Below, one piece after another: positions 1 through 9,056 of a stretch of DNA of 56,692 nucleotides; within the stretch, counting starts at the first letter, position 1, and each line of letters opens with the position of its first letter. The stretch is from Alphaproteobacteria bacterium (GTDB lineage Bacteria; Pseudomonadota; Alphaproteobacteria; Caulobacterales; Aquidulcibacteraceae). The stretch lies in contig WGOB01000023.1 of assembly GCA_016124255.1 (NCBI GenBank), positions 1 through 56,692 on the forward strand. The letters are read 5' to 3'. The translations under genes were made by a program, and so were the position numbers. The notes below the pieces were generated by a model. That model saw nothing but the letters and a program-made list of their open reading frames with translations. It had not been told where the DNA came from and ran no database searches.

Positions 1-642
1 GGCGCCAAGAAGGACATCGAGGCCCGCATCGGCCAGATCCGCCGCCAGATCGAAGACACGACGTCGGACTATGATCGCGAGAAGCTGCAAGAGCGTCTGG
101 CGAAGCTGGCCGGCGGCGTGGCCGTGATCAAGGTCGGCGGCGCGACGGAAGTCGAGGTGAAGGAGCGCAAGGACCGCGTTGACGACGCGCTGAACGCCAC
201 CCGCGCTGCGGTGGAAGAAGGCATCGTCGCCGGCGGCGGCGTGGCGCTGCTGCGCGCGGCGCTGAAGCTGAACGTGAAAGGCGACAACGAAGACCAGAAC
301 GTGGGCATCGCGATCGTCCGCAAGGCGCTCGAAGCGCCGATCCGTCAGATCGCGGAAAACGCGGGCGTGGAAGGCTCCATCGTCGTCGGCAAGATCCGCG
401 AGTCGAAGGACGAGACGTTCGGCTTCAACGCCCAGACGGAAGAGTACGTCGACATGGTGAAGGCGGGCATCATCGACCCGGTGAAGGTCGTGCGCACCGC
501 GCTGCAGGACGCGTCCTCGGTTGCTGGCCTCATCATCACCACGGAAGCCTCGATCGCTGAAGCGCCGAAGAAGCAGGCGGCCGGCGGCGCCGGCGGCGGC
601 ATGCCCGGCGGCATGGGCGGCATGGGCGACATGGATTTCTAA
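1..642 (+). CDS. groEL: Chaperonin GroEL, C-terminal part (5' end outside window)
   Basis: The frame is open from base 1 and gives the last 213 residues of the roughly 545-residue 60-kDa chaperonin, which folds proteins in an ATP-driven double ring with GroES in the cytoplasm. The visible part covers the end of the apical domain ([21 protein letters not shown]), the returning intermediate domain and the equatorial domain ([15 protein letters not shown], a nucleotide-binding segment). It ends in the flexible GGM-rich tail with [12 protein letters not shown], the usual alphaproteobacterial form. groES would be expected just upstream, outside the window. A strong terminator follows 48 bases after the stop, so this is the last gene of its operon. 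Identity is very secure; only the N-terminus is missing. Confidence 0.98.
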   Translation, partial: GAKKDIEARIGQIRRQIEDTTSDYDREKLQERLAKLAGGVAVIKVGGATEVEVKERKDRVDDALNATRAAVEEGIVAGGGVALLRAALKLNVKGDNEDQNVGIAIVRKALEAPIRQIAENAGVEGSIVVGKIRESKDETFGFNAQTEEYVDMVKAGIIDPVKVVRTALQDASSVAGLIITTEASIAEAPKKQAAGGAGGGMPGGMGGMGDMDF

Positions 643-690
643 GCCACGCTTAGAGGTCCGATCGCACCCATGCGATTGTCACAGCATCAA

Positions 691-717
691 GGGCGGAGCG
701 AAGGCTCCGCCCTTTTT
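691..717 (+). terminator. Rho-independent terminator after groEL
   Basis: A perfect 9-bp stem (GGGCGGAGC / GCTCCGCCC, 691-699 and 704-712) with a GAAG tetraloop is followed by five T. It sits 48 bases after the groEL stop and before the VOC gene, so it should end the groESL transcript. Confidence 0.93.
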
Positions 718-759
718 GTTTGGCGTCGACGCGGATACGTTCGCCCTGAGGTTCATGCA

Positions 760-1128
760 ATGATCGCCTATTCGACGCTCGGCACAAACGACATGGACCG
801 CTCGGTCGCCTTTTATGACGCCGTCTTCGGCGCGTTGGGCGGCGTGCGCGAAGTCACCTCGGAGAACTGGACGCGTTACGGCCGCGCGGGCGAACGGGCG
901 AAGGTGTGTCTGGCGACGCCGTTCGACCGCCAGCGCGCCACATTCGGCAACGGAACGATGCTCGCGTTTGAGGCGCGCGACCGCGCGGCTGTCGATGCGT
1001 TCCACGCCGCAGCGCTTGCGCAAGGCGGCGCGGACGAAGGCGCCCCCGGCGTGCGCGAGGAGACGCACTATGTCGCCTACGTGCGCGATCCCGATGGCAA
1101 CAAGCTGTGCGCCTTCACGCCGAAATAG
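760..1128 (+). CDS. VOC (glyoxalase/bleomycin-resistance) family protein
   Basis: The product is 122 residues, the size of a single-domain vicinal-oxygen-chelate protein. It opens with IAYSTLGTNDMDRSVAFYDAVF, the typical first beta-alpha unit, and ends with YVAYVRDPDGNKLCAFTPK, the usual RDPDGN turn followed by a metal-ligand-type strand. Members include glyoxalases, dioxygenases and resistance proteins; no specific substrate can be inferred. The ATG at 760 is chosen because homologous sequence begins exactly there. The frame stays open 30 codons further upstream, but that stretch overlaps the groEL terminator. No obvious operon partner: the next gene is on the opposite strand. Confidence 0.85.
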   Translation: MIAYSTLGTNDMDRSVAFYDAVFGALGGVREVTSENWTRYGRAGERAKVCLATPFDRQRATFGNGTMLAFEARDRAAVDAFHAAALAQGGADEGAPGVREETHYVAYVRDPDGNKLCAFTPK

Positions 1129-1166
1129 CGGCGCTGGAGCGCGCATTCCGCCTTTTGTGCCGGCGT

Positions 1167-1556
1167 TCAGAACGCCGCGATCGCGACGTTCGGGAACGCT
1201 GCGGCCAAGAGGAGCCCCAGCGCAATGAGCGCAAACACGCTCGCCAGGATCGGCGCGCGGCGCGCCAATCCGGTCGCAACCATCGCCGTCACGGCGCCGG
1301 CGTTGGAGACAAACCCCATGACGACGACGCCCCATGGAAACGCGCCTTGCGCGATGATGAAGAAGCCTGACGCGTATCCCACGAGAAGCGCCGTCACCGC
1401 CACGCCGTACAGCCGCAGCCACGGCGCTGCGGCGGGCTCAAGCCCGGCGCGTGCGAGCACGAAGGCGCGGGGCGCGGCGAGCAACGGCCCGGAAACCGCA
1501 ACCAGCGTCACGACGATCTTGAATGCGAGCAGCAAGCTCAAATAGGACAAGGGCAT
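1167..1556 (-). CDS. Small membrane protein, four predicted TM helices
   Basis: The product is 129 residues and almost entirely hydrophobic, with about four helices: LSLLLAFKIVVTLVAVSG near the start, LRLYGVAVTALLVGYASG, a central VVVMGFVSNAGAVTAMVA and a C-terminal ALIALGLLLAAAFP. I do not recognise a functional motif. The start at 1556 is preferred over an in-frame ATG four codons upstream (1568) because GGAGA lies seven bases before it. It is divergent from an HxlR regulator about 40 bases away. That arrangement often means the regulator controls the membrane gene, but this is inference. Confidence 0.7.
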   Translation of the reverse strand: MPLSYLSLLLAFKIVVTLVAVSGPLLAAPRAFVLARAGLEPAAAPWLRLYGVAVTALLVGYASGFFIIAQGAFPWGVVVMGFVSNAGAVTAMVATGLARRAPILASVFALIALGLLLAAAFPNVAIAAF

Positions 1557-1568
1557 GGAAATCTCCAT

Positions 1569-1584
1569 CTAAGTATCAATTTAG
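1569..1584. promoter_or_regulatory. Candidate operator between membrane gene and HxlR gene
   Basis: The short divergent spacer contains CTAA-N8-TTAG, an imperfect dyad in an AT-rich patch that contrasts with the surrounding GC-rich coding DNA. It is the only inverted repeat between the two divergent starts, so it is a reasonable HxlR-binding candidate. The 4-bp arms are short and could be chance. Confidence 0.3.
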
Positions 1585-1595
1585 GACTCAGCTTG

Positions 1596-2060
1596 ATGGC
1601 GAAGTCAATCTCAGCGCCGCGGAGAGTCGCGCGTTCGGCCGTGCCGCCCGACCGCTGCGGCATGGCCCACGCCGCTGACCTTCTGGGAGACCGCTGGATG
1701 CTCCTGATCCTGAGAAGCGTCCTCTACGGCGTCAGCCGGTTCGGCGACCTGCAGGCGGAGTTGGGGATTTCGCGCGGCGTGCTCAGCGAGCGTCTCACGC
1801 GCCTGGCCAACGCCGGCTTGCTCGACCGAGGGACTTACCAGGACGACGGAGATCGGACGCGCGAGGACTACCGGCCAACGGAGGCTGCGCGCGCGCTGGT
1901 GCTCGCATTCGCCGCGCTGCAACAATGGGGCGACGTCTGGCTGCGCGCCGCGACTCCAGCGGCGCGGCCGGTCTCGCGCAAGACAGGCGCGCCGCTTCGG
2001 GTCGCATTCGTCGATCCGTCTGGAGCGCTCGTTCCCGATCGCGAGGTGACGATGCGCTGA
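1596..2060 (+). CDS. HxlR-family winged-helix transcriptional regulator
   Basis: The 154-residue product has the HxlR signature: a conserved early Cys (DRCGMAHAADLLGDRWMLLIL), then FGDLQAELGISRGVLSERLT as the recognition helix region, LLDRGTYQDDGDRTREDYRPT as the wing, and a final helix ending in QWGD. HxlR proteins are dimeric repressors or activators that often sense aldehydes or thiol-reactive compounds through that Cys. ATG at 1596 is used; a TTG one codon upstream is also possible. The gene is transcribed away from the small membrane protein, its most likely target. Confidence 0.9.
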   Translation: MAKSISAPRRVARSAVPPDRCGMAHAADLLGDRWMLLILRSVLYGVSRFGDLQAELGISRGVLSERLTRLANAGLLDRGTYQDDGDRTREDYRPTEAARALVLAFAALQQWGDVWLRAATPAARPVSRKTGAPLRVAFVDPSGALVPDREVTMR

Positions 2061-2202
2061 GGCGGAGACGCCTGTCGACCGGCGGGGATTGACCCGCCCG
2101 GTCGCCCGCCCGCCCTCGTCCCCGATCGCCGTTGCGACGAAACCGGCAATTCACGCGACGAGCGGCGATGCGTATCGACGGCTTCGCGCTTAGCCTCGCA
2201 CC

Positions 2203-3330
2203 ATGGACGTTTCGTCGCAGTTTGAGCCATCTGCAGACGCCGCGCCCCCGGGACCGCGGGCGATCGCGGTACGAACGTTCATCAAGTTCCAACTCGCCTT
2301 CTGGGCGGTCTTTCTCGTCATCCGCGCGGTGGCGGCGGCAGTGTATTTTCCCGAGGCGCTGCTTGGCTATATGGGCCCGCGCCTGGTTCTGATCGCGTCG
2401 TACCTCGCCGCGACGACGCTCATCCACATGGCGGCCGTGCGGCAGACAGCGTGGTCGCCGGCGCAGCGCCTGGTGTTGGTGTCTCTGCTGTGCCTGCTCG
2501 CCTCCTATCCGCTTCACCTTTTGGAACTCGCCTTCGTGCCGGTCATGGAGGTGCCGCGCCCCACGGGCGGTTTCTTTGAATATTTCGCGCAGTTCGGCTG
2601 GGTGATGGCCGCCTGGGCCGGCTATTATTTCGCGCTCGACCTGCTCACGCAGAGCCGCGCCCAGGCCGAAGCGTTGAAGCACGCCCGCGAGCGCGCAGAG
2701 CGTGCGCAGATCATGATGCTGCGGTTCCAGCTCAATCCGCACTTCATGTTCAATTCACTCAATGCGATCTCGACGCTCGTGCTGGAAGGCCGCAACCGTG
2801 ACGCCGAGCGCATGCTTATCGGCCTCTCCCGGTTCCTGCGACACACCATCGATACCGACGCCACCAAGCTCTCACGACTGGAAGACGAGATCCGCATCCA
2901 GTGCCTTTATCTCAACATCGAAGCCGCGCGCTTCGGGGACCGTCTCAAGATTCAGTGCGACACCCAGGACGACATCGGCGACTGCCTGGTGCCGTCTCTG
3001 CTGCTCCAGCCGGTGGTGGAGAACGCGATCAAGCATGGCGTCGCGCGCAAATCGACGCCTGGATGGTTGCGGATCGCATCTGAGACCGAGTCCGGGCGGC
3101 TGCGCTTCATCATCGAGGATGACGGCCCGGGCTTATCCGACCGCACCGAATCGGCCGGCGGCGTCGGCCTGCGCAACACCCGAGAACGGCTCGCCGCGAT
3201 CTATGGCGACGCGGCCTCGATGACCATCGGCCCGCGTTCCGAAGGCGGCGTGCGCGTCGTGTTCGATCTGCCGCTGCTGCGCGATCAGCGCAGCCTCGCC
3301 CCTGCCGCCGACGCGTTCGCGCCGCCCTGA
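2203..3330 (+). CDS. LytS/YehU-type membrane sensor histidine kinase
   Basis: The 375-residue protein has about four N-terminal TM helices (residues ~25-165, for example FIKFQLAFWAVFLVIRAVAA). A short coiled linker rich in Ala, Arg and Glu follows, then the His_kinase core QLNPHFMFNSLNAIS (the phospho-accepting His is in NPHFMFN, about residue 185), and a HATPase domain with PVVENAIKHG (N box), DDGPGL (G1) and GVGLRNTRERL (G2). This family normally signals to a LytTR response regulator encoded beside it. None is present here: the neighbours are HxlR and nhaA. Kinase identity is secure; the signal and partner are unknown. Confidence 0.92.
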   Translation: MDVSSQFEPSADAAPPGPRAIAVRTFIKFQLAFWAVFLVIRAVAAAVYFPEALLGYMGPRLVLIASYLAATTLIHMAAVRQTAWSPAQRLVLVSLLCLLASYPLHLLELAFVPVMEVPRPTGGFFEYFAQFGWVMAAWAGYYFALDLLTQSRAQAEALKHARERAERAQIMMLRFQLNPHFMFNSLNAISTLVLEGRNRDAERMLIGLSRFLRHTIDTDATKLSRLEDEIRIQCLYLNIEAARFGDRLKIQCDTQDDIGDCLVPSLLLQPVVENAIKHGVARKSTPGWLRIASETESGRLRFIIEDDGPGLSDRTESAGGVGLRNTRERLAAIYGDAASMTIGPRSEGGVRVVFDLPLLRDQRSLAPAADAFAPP

Positions 3331-3377
3331 TCCAATGTCGCACTTGCCCTGCGCGCAACGGCCTTTAGGTTCCGCGC

Positions 3378-4631
3378 ATGGCTGCCGATACGTCATCCGC
3401 ATCGAAGTGGTGGAAACGCGACACCACGCCGGGCTACCTCCTGGTGGTCGCGACGCTTATTTCGTTCGTCCTGCTGAACGGACCGACGGCGGACGCGTTC
3501 CACCATCTCCTGGAGGACGGCTTCGCGCGCGTGCCGATCGGCGGCGTGACGAAAGACGTCAATCTGCATCTCGTCATCAACGACGCGTTGATGGTGATCT
3601 TCTTCCTCTATGTCGGCCTCGAACTAAAGCGCGAGACGGTGGAGGGGCCGTTCAAGAATCCGCGCGAAGCGGCTCTGCCGATGTTCGGCGCGGTCGGGGG
3701 GATGGCCGCGCCTGCGCTGATCTATCTGCTCATCGCGGGCCAGGCTGATCCCGCCTATGCGCGCGGCTGGGCGATCCCGGCCGCCACCGACATCGCCTTC
3801 GCCATCGGCGTGCTCTCCCTGCTCGGCCCGCGCATTCCGTCCGGGCTGCGGCTCTTCCTGTTGGCGCTCGCCATCATCGATGATCTCGGCGCCATTCTCG
3901 TCATTGCGATCTTCTATACGACCGACCTCGTCGGCTGGGCGCTTGGCGGCGCGGGCGCGACGTTCGTGGCGATGCTGATGCTCAACCGCACGGGCGTCAC
4001 GCAGCTCTGGGTCTATTGGGCGCTCGGCGTGATCCTGTGGGGGTTCATGCTGCTCTCGGGCGTGCACGCCACGATCGCCGGCGTGCTCGCGGCGCTTGCC
4101 GTGCCGATGCGGGCGAAAGACGGCTCATCGCCGCTGATCACCGCTGAACATGCGTTGAAGAATTGGGTCCAGCTGGCGATCATGCCGATCTTCGCCATCG
4201 TGAACGCCGGCGTGACGCTCAACGGCGCGGGCGCGGAGACGCTCCTGCACCCGATCACGCTCGGCATTGCGCTCGGCCTCCTGCTTGGCAAGCCGATCGG
4301 CATCATGGGCGCGACCTATCTCGCCGCGATGCTGTTCAAGCGGCGTGCGCCTTCCACGGCGCTGAGCATGCTTGGGCTCTCCTTCGTCGCCGGCATCGGC
4401 TTCACCATGAGCCTTTTCATCGGCTCGTTGGCGTTTGGCCAGGGCGATTTGGCGACGCCCGTGCGTTTCGGCGTTCTCGGGGGCTCGCTCTTCTCCGCCC
4501 TGATCGGGCTGGCGATACTCCAGATCGGATGCCGCGCGCCCGCGCGGATCCATGATCGCCATCTCGCCCGCGAAGAGGACCTCGCGGAAAGCCTCGGCGT
4601 CATCGAGGACATCGACCCGCGCGAGCGCTAA
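3378..4631 (+). CDS. nhaA: Na+/H+ antiporter NhaA
   Basis: The 417-residue inner-membrane protein has the NhaA fold. It contains HLVINDALMVIFFLYVGLELKRE near the N-terminus, ATDIAFAIG with the first essential Asp (residue 138) and AIIDDLGAILVIAIFYT with the paired Asp (168-169). These correspond in spacing to D133, D163 and D164 of E. coli NhaA. It exports Na+ or Li+ in exchange for two protons and supports pH and salt homeostasis. It starts 47 bases after the sensor kinase on the same strand, so co-transcription is possible. The 3' end overlaps the convergent TonB receptor by four bases. Confidence 0.97.
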   Translation: MAADTSSASKWWKRDTTPGYLLVVATLISFVLLNGPTADAFHHLLEDGFARVPIGGVTKDVNLHLVINDALMVIFFLYVGLELKRETVEGPFKNPREAALPMFGAVGGMAAPALIYLLIAGQADPAYARGWAIPAATDIAFAIGVLSLLGPRIPSGLRLFLLALAIIDDLGAILVIAIFYTTDLVGWALGGAGATFVAMLMLNRTGVTQLWVYWALGVILWGFMLLSGVHATIAGVLAALAVPMRAKDGSSPLITAEHALKNWVQLAIMPIFAIVNAGVTLNGAGAETLLHPITLGIALGLLLGKPIGIMGATYLAAMLFKRRAPSTALSMLGLSFVAGIGFTMSLFIGSLAFGQGDLATPVRFGVLGGSLFSALIGLAILQIGCRAPARIHDRHLAREEDLAESLGVIEDIDPRER

Positions 4632-6682
4632 CGCCGCAGGGCGACGCCCAGCGTGACGGCGCGATCTTCGCCGGGAAAATAGCGATCGGCGCCGAACGCG
4701 AAGTCCGCGCGCTCGGCGTAATCCTTATTCGTCACATTCCGGACCGCGCCGAACACGCTGACATCCGCGTTCAGGCGCCAGCTGGCGCGAAGATTGAGCA
4801 CGTCATGGCCGTCATATGCCGCGGTGTTGGATGCGTTGGTGAAGTACTCGCCCATGTGCACCCATTCCAGTTCGGCCTCGAACGACTCCGTCGGCGCCCA
4901 GGCGAGCCGTGCGTTCCAAATCCACCGCGGCGCGGAATCGACGTCATCGCCGGACGCGATGCTCTCGCCTGCGCGCGCGACCGTATCGTTGAAGCGATAG
5001 GTGTGGCGCGCGTATGTAATCCAGCCGGCCAAGGTCACTTGCTCGGACAGCGGAACAACGCCGCTCAGTTCAACGCCCTGATGGCGCGTGCGCCCGTCCG
5101 TCACTGTAAACCCATCGGCGTTGCGGAAGGACGTGTCGCGCTTGTCCATGTGATAGAGCGCGACCTCGAATGAGGCGTCGCCCATCTCGCCGCGCCACCC
5201 AAGCTCCGCAGAATCGATCGTCTCCACGTCTTGCGCGCCGGGCGTTTGCGTCGTCTGCAGCGAATAGAGATCGGTGATCTGCGGCGGCCGGGCGCCGCGC
5301 GCAAGATTGAGCCACAGCGTCTGCCGCGCCGCCGGATTCCACACGATTCCGAGCTTCGGCGTCACCGCGTCGAATTCATCCACGCGATCGGCAGGCCGCC
5401 GAAACCGCCCGAAATCGGCGTCCGCGGTGTTGTTGTCGTACTCGTAGCGCACGCTCTCGCCGCGCACCCCGGCGATCACCGCCCAATCCGGCGCGAACGC
5501 CCAGCGCGCCTGCGCATAGGCCGCCAGGACGCGCATATCGACGTCGTAATCGTAATGCAGCCCCTGCAGATAGCCGTTCGGCTGGTCCGGCAGCGTCTGG
5601 TTCTCCCACAGCGACCCGCGCGTCTGATCCACATCCGCGCCGACGATCAGCGAGACATCATCGCGCGGATCCCAATAGAGGCTCGCCTGCAATCCGCCGC
5701 CGGCCTGCTCCGTCAGCTCCTGCGCACGCGAGGGGAAGAAGAAGAGGTTGAGGTCGGCGTCGATCCAGCGCGCGTATGGCGTGAGGCGCAGCGTCAGGGC
5801 GTCGCCGATATCGCGTTCGAGCGTGACGCGCCCGCGCGCGATCTGTGTATCACGGTACGCCTCCGGAGCCGGATTCATGCGCGAGAGCGCGCTATCCTTG
5901 TAGGCCTCCGGCCCTTGGATGAACCCCGCGGATTCCTGGTTGAGGTTTTGAAAGGCGACACGCGATTCAAGGCGCCAGTCACCCAGCATGACATCCCATC
6001 CAAGCATGCCCTGCTGGCGATCCAAGCTTGCCTGCTCGCGCCACTCGCCGCCGTGCTCGGCCGAAACCGCCGCCACAACGCTGCTCGAGGGCGGCCCACA
6101 TGTCACAGAGTCGTCCGCGATCCCGTAGCACTGGCGCGTGCCGCGGCGGCGCACGAGCAAGCGGGCCGCTGCGCGCCCGAAACCGCCGCCCTCCGCGGAC
6201 GCCTCCAAACGTCGATCGTTTTCGCCCGGCGGCGTCGCCGTGATCACGTTCACCAGACCGTGCACCGCGTTCGAACCATAGAGCGCGCTGCCCGGCCCGC
6301 GCACGACTTCGATGCGCTCGGCGAAATCGAGGCTCGTCTCGAACAGCTGGTTCACATTGGCGAAACCGGGCGCGCGGATCGGGACGCCGTCCTCCAGGAC
6401 GAGGAACGAGCCCGCGCTCTGATTGCCGACCAGCACCGGCGAGCGGATCGCCGGCAGATTCTCCACGCCGTTGTTGCGGTGGATCGCGACGCCCGGCAGC
6501 CGGTTGAGCGCCTCGCTCGGCGCCTGCGCGGCGATGCGCGCCAGTTCCGCCGCAGCAAGCGCCGCTGCATTGGACGCCACCTCGTCGCCCGTCTGCGCGC
6601 GCCGCTCCAGCGTGACGACAATCTCCTGCGCCGACGCGGGCGCCGCACACGCGAGACCAAGGACGACGAACACCAATCTCAC
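4628..6682 (-). CDS. TonB-dependent outer-membrane receptor
   Basis: The 684-residue precursor starts with a clear signal peptide (MRLVFVVLGLACAAPASAQ). Next comes a TonB-box-like EIVVTLE, then the plug with SEALNRLPGVAIHRNNGVENLPAIRSP, the FLVLEDGVPI strand and IEVVRGPGSALYGSNAVHGLVNVI, the hallmark end of the plug. A 22-strand barrel follows, with NVTNKDYAERADFAFGADRYFPGEDRAVTLGVALRR at its C-terminal end region, typical of Fe or organic-ligand receptors. No metal-rich loop or substrate-specific neighbour points to the ligand. It imports a ligand across the outer membrane using TonB/ExbBD energy, and is convergent with nhaA. Confidence 0.93.
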   Translation of the reverse strand: MRLVFVVLGLACAAPASAQEIVVTLERRAQTGDEVASNAAALAAAELARIAAQAPSEALNRLPGVAIHRNNGVENLPAIRSPVLVGNQSAGSFLVLEDGVPIRAPGFANVNQLFETSLDFAERIEVVRGPGSALYGSNAVHGLVNVITATPPGENDRRLEASAEGGGFGRAAARLLVRRRGTRQCYGIADDSVTCGPPSSSVVAAVSAEHGGEWREQASLDRQQGMLGWDVMLGDWRLESRVAFQNLNQESAGFIQGPEAYKDSALSRMNPAPEAYRDTQIARGRVTLERDIGDALTLRLTPYARWIDADLNLFFFPSRAQELTEQAGGGLQASLYWDPRDDVSLIVGADVDQTRGSLWENQTLPDQPNGYLQGLHYDYDVDMRVLAAYAQARWAFAPDWAVIAGVRGESVRYEYDNNTADADFGRFRRPADRVDEFDAVTPKLGIVWNPAARQTLWLNLARGARPPQITDLYSLQTTQTPGAQDVETIDSAELGWRGEMGDASFEVALYHMDKRDTSFRNADGFTVTDGRTRHQGVELSGVVPLSEQVTLAGWITYARHTYRFNDTVARAGESIASGDDVDSAPRWIWNARLAWAPTESFEAELEWVHMGEYFTNASNTAAYDGHDVLNLRASWRLNADVSVFGAVRNVTNKDYAERADFAFGADRYFPGEDRAVTLGVALRR

Positions 6683-6718
6683 GGCGCGTTCATCGCATGC
6701 CGTCGCCGTGCGTCACAC

Positions 6719-6855
6719 CCTCTCCCCTTGTGGGAGAGGGGCGCGCGAAGCGCCGGGTGGGGGTTGCATGCAAGACGTTTCAAGTTCAACGCCGACACCC
6801 CTCATCCGTCTCGCCGCTTCGCGCCGAGCCGCCTTCTCCAACAAGGGGAGAAGGA
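6719..6855. repeat. Inverted pair of CCTTCTCCCC...GGAGAAGG-type intergenic palindromic units
   Basis: The left unit (6719-6767) begins with a perfect 9-bp hairpin (CCCTCTCCC / GGGAGAGGG), then GCGCGCGAAGCGCC and GGGTGGGGG. The right unit (6797-6855) is the same layout in reverse complement: CACCCCTCATCC, a GCTTCGCGCC core and a CTTCTCC-N5-GGAGAAG hairpin. This REP-like layout (hairpin plus GCGAAGCG core plus G-run) is a common dispersed element in alphaproteobacteria. The right unit directly abuts the stop of the PQQ dehydrogenase, so it may also act as its transcript end. Confidence 0.75.
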
Positions 6856-8967
6856 TCACCGCCGCGCTTGTTCCTGGCGGTAGAGCGCCTGCGCCTCGCG
6901 GGCGACATAAACGCGGATCGCTTCGGCGTCGGATGCGCTCACCCATTGGGTGAAGTCCGGCATGCCGGCCTCGGTGCGCCCGCCATGGACGGTCGCGCGC
7001 CACGCGTCGGCGTCGGCCAGGGTCGCTGAGCGGCGCAGATCCGGCAGCGCGCCGCCGGAAACGACGCCGCCGCCATGGCAGACGTTGCAGAATTGGCCGT
7101 ACACGGTCGTTCCGTGCGCGAGCACCTGCGCGCTGGCGCGGATGACGGGCGGTTCGGGCGTCTCCGCGCGCACGAAGTCGCGCGGCGGCAACGTCGCCGT
7201 GCCGCCGATCTTATAGACGTTGACACGGCCGTTGAGATTGTCGCCCTCGCGCGGCGCAGCGAACCCGGCGGCGAGGAAGAACACCGAGCCGTAGCTCGCC
7301 AGCGTCGCCACATATTGTTCGCCGTCGACGGCGTAGCTCACCGGCCCGCCGAGCGTGGCCGCGCCATTATCGACATACCAGAGCCGTTCGCCGGTCTCTG
7401 CATTGTAGGCGCCGAAATGGCCGTCTACCGTGCCCTGGAAGACGAGCCCGCCTGCGGTCGCCAGCGTGCCGCCGTTCCACGCGCCCGGCAGTTCGACGCG
7501 CCAGGCCTCGCGCTGGTTCACCGGATCCCATGCGAGCAGGAAGCCCTTCAGCGAGTTGCGGACCGCGGCGCGCGCGGCGCGATCGTCCGGCAGCGCCGCG
7601 TGCGCGGTGCCGGTGTTCCAGCGCCCTGGCCGATACACGAATTCGGAATCCTGCGCGTAATCCTGCGCGATCTCCTGCACCGGGATGTAGACGAGGCCGG
7701 TCTCGGGCGACATCGACATCGGGTGCCAATTGTGCGCGCCGAACGGCGAAGGCAGCACGATGGACGTGTTCACCGCGTAGCGCGCGTCCGGATTCTCGAT
7801 CGGACGGCCGGTCTCCATGTCGACGCCCGTCGCCCAGGTCTGCGTGGCGATCGAGCCGGCCGAAATCAGTCCGCAATCGGTGCGGTCGATCACGTAGAAA
7901 AAGCCGTTCTTCGGCGCGTGCAGCAGCACCTGCCGCTCCTGGCCTTCGATCGTCAGGCGCGTGAGAATGATCGGTTGCGTGGCGGTGTAGTCCCAGGTCT
8001 CGCCCGGCGTTTCCTGGTAGTGGCATTTGTATTCGCCGGTGGTCGCGTCCACCGCCACGACGGACGAGAGATAGAGGTTGTCGTTGTTGCGTCCTTCGAT
8101 CGTGGGGGAGCGCACGTCGCGGTTCCACGGGCTGCCGTTGCCGACGCCGATCCACAGCACGTTCTGGTCGGCGTCATAAACGAGCGCATCCCATGCGGTG
8201 CCGCCGCCGCCGCTTTCGAGCCAGGCGCCCGCATCGGGATTCCAGGTCGCCAGCGCTGCCTCGCGCACGGCGTCGGAAGCGGCGTTGTCGACGCCGCGCG
8301 GATTGGGCGTCGTATAGAATCGCCAGCGCAAGCTGCCGTTGCGCGCGTCATAGGCGCTGACATAACCGCGCACGCCGTATTCGGCGCCGCCATTGCCGAT
8401 GAACACGAGCCCGTTGGCGACGCGCGGGGCGCCGGTGATTGTGTAGGGTTTGGTCTGATCGACCGTCACGCTTTCCCAGGCGACGCTGCCGTCGCGCGCA
8501 TCGAGTGCGATCAGACGCCCGTCGATCGTGGCGACATAGACGCGCCCGCGCCACACCGCCACGCCGCGATTGCCCACGTCGCAGCATGCGGATGCGCCGC
8601 GTTCGCGCGGCACTTCCGGATCGTAGACCCAGAGTTCTTCGCCGGTGGCGGCGTTGAGCGCATAGACCATGCTCCACGCGGAGGTGACGTACATCACCCC
8701 GTCGACCACGATCGGGGTGGCTTCCGCGGCGCGCGGCGCGCGCAATTCATAGCTCCACGCCAGCCCCAGCTGGCTTGCATTGTCCGTATTGATCGTATCG
8801 AGCGGGCTGAAGCGCTCCTCGCCGTAGGTGCGTCCGTGCGTGAGCCAGTTCTGCGGTTCGGAATCCGCCGCCTCGATCCGGCGCTGGTCGACATCGGCCG
8901 TGCGCTGCTGACATGCGCCGAGCGCCACGACCAAGCATGCAAGTGCAATCGCCGCACGAGCCCGCAT
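6856..8967 (-). CDS. PQQ-dependent quinohaemoprotein alcohol dehydrogenase (lipoprotein)
   Basis: The 703-residue product begins with a lipoprotein signal (LACLVVALGAC|QQ). An eight-bladed PQQ propeller follows, opening with NWLTHGRTYGEERFSPLDTI, and containing the adjacent-cysteine pair SACCDVGNRG that contacts PQQ, and several tryptophan-docking repeats ('LIALDARDGSVAWE', 'SAYDARNGSLRWRF'). The C-terminal domain carries a single haem motif, FCNVCHGGG (about residue 626), with a Met ligand likely in EAGMPDFTQW. It should oxidise alcohols in the periplasm and pass electrons to cytochrome c. Start 8967 is chosen for GGGAGGATCAT just before it. PQQ synthesis genes are not in the window. Confidence 0.93.
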   Translation of the reverse strand: MRARAAIALACLVVALGACQQRTADVDQRRIEAADSEPQNWLTHGRTYGEERFSPLDTINTDNASQLGLAWSYELRAPRAAEATPIVVDGVMYVTSAWSMVYALNAATGEELWVYDPEVPRERGASACCDVGNRGVAVWRGRVYVATIDGRLIALDARDGSVAWESVTVDQTKPYTITGAPRVANGLVFIGNGGAEYGVRGYVSAYDARNGSLRWRFYTTPNPRGVDNAASDAVREAALATWNPDAGAWLESGGGGTAWDALVYDADQNVLWIGVGNGSPWNRDVRSPTIEGRNNDNLYLSSVVAVDATTGEYKCHYQETPGETWDYTATQPIILTRLTIEGQERQVLLHAPKNGFFYVIDRTDCGLISAGSIATQTWATGVDMETGRPIENPDARYAVNTSIVLPSPFGAHNWHPMSMSPETGLVYIPVQEIAQDYAQDSEFVYRPGRWNTGTAHAALPDDRAARAAVRNSLKGFLLAWDPVNQREAWRVELPGAWNGGTLATAGGLVFQGTVDGHFGAYNAETGERLWYVDNGAATLGGPVSYAVDGEQYVATLASYGSVFFLAAGFAAPREGDNLNGRVNVYKIGGTATLPPRDFVRAETPEPPVIRASAQVLAHGTTVYGQFCNVCHGGGVVSGGALPDLRRSATLADADAWRATVHGGRTEAGMPDFTQWVSASDAEAIRVYVAREAQALYRQEQARR

Positions 8968-9056
8968 ATGATCCTCCCGCAATCCCTCGCGTCTCTTCAG
9001 GACGCCGGGCATGACTATGGCCGCGCCCGGCGCTGCGCGCCAGTCTGGCTTTTTTG

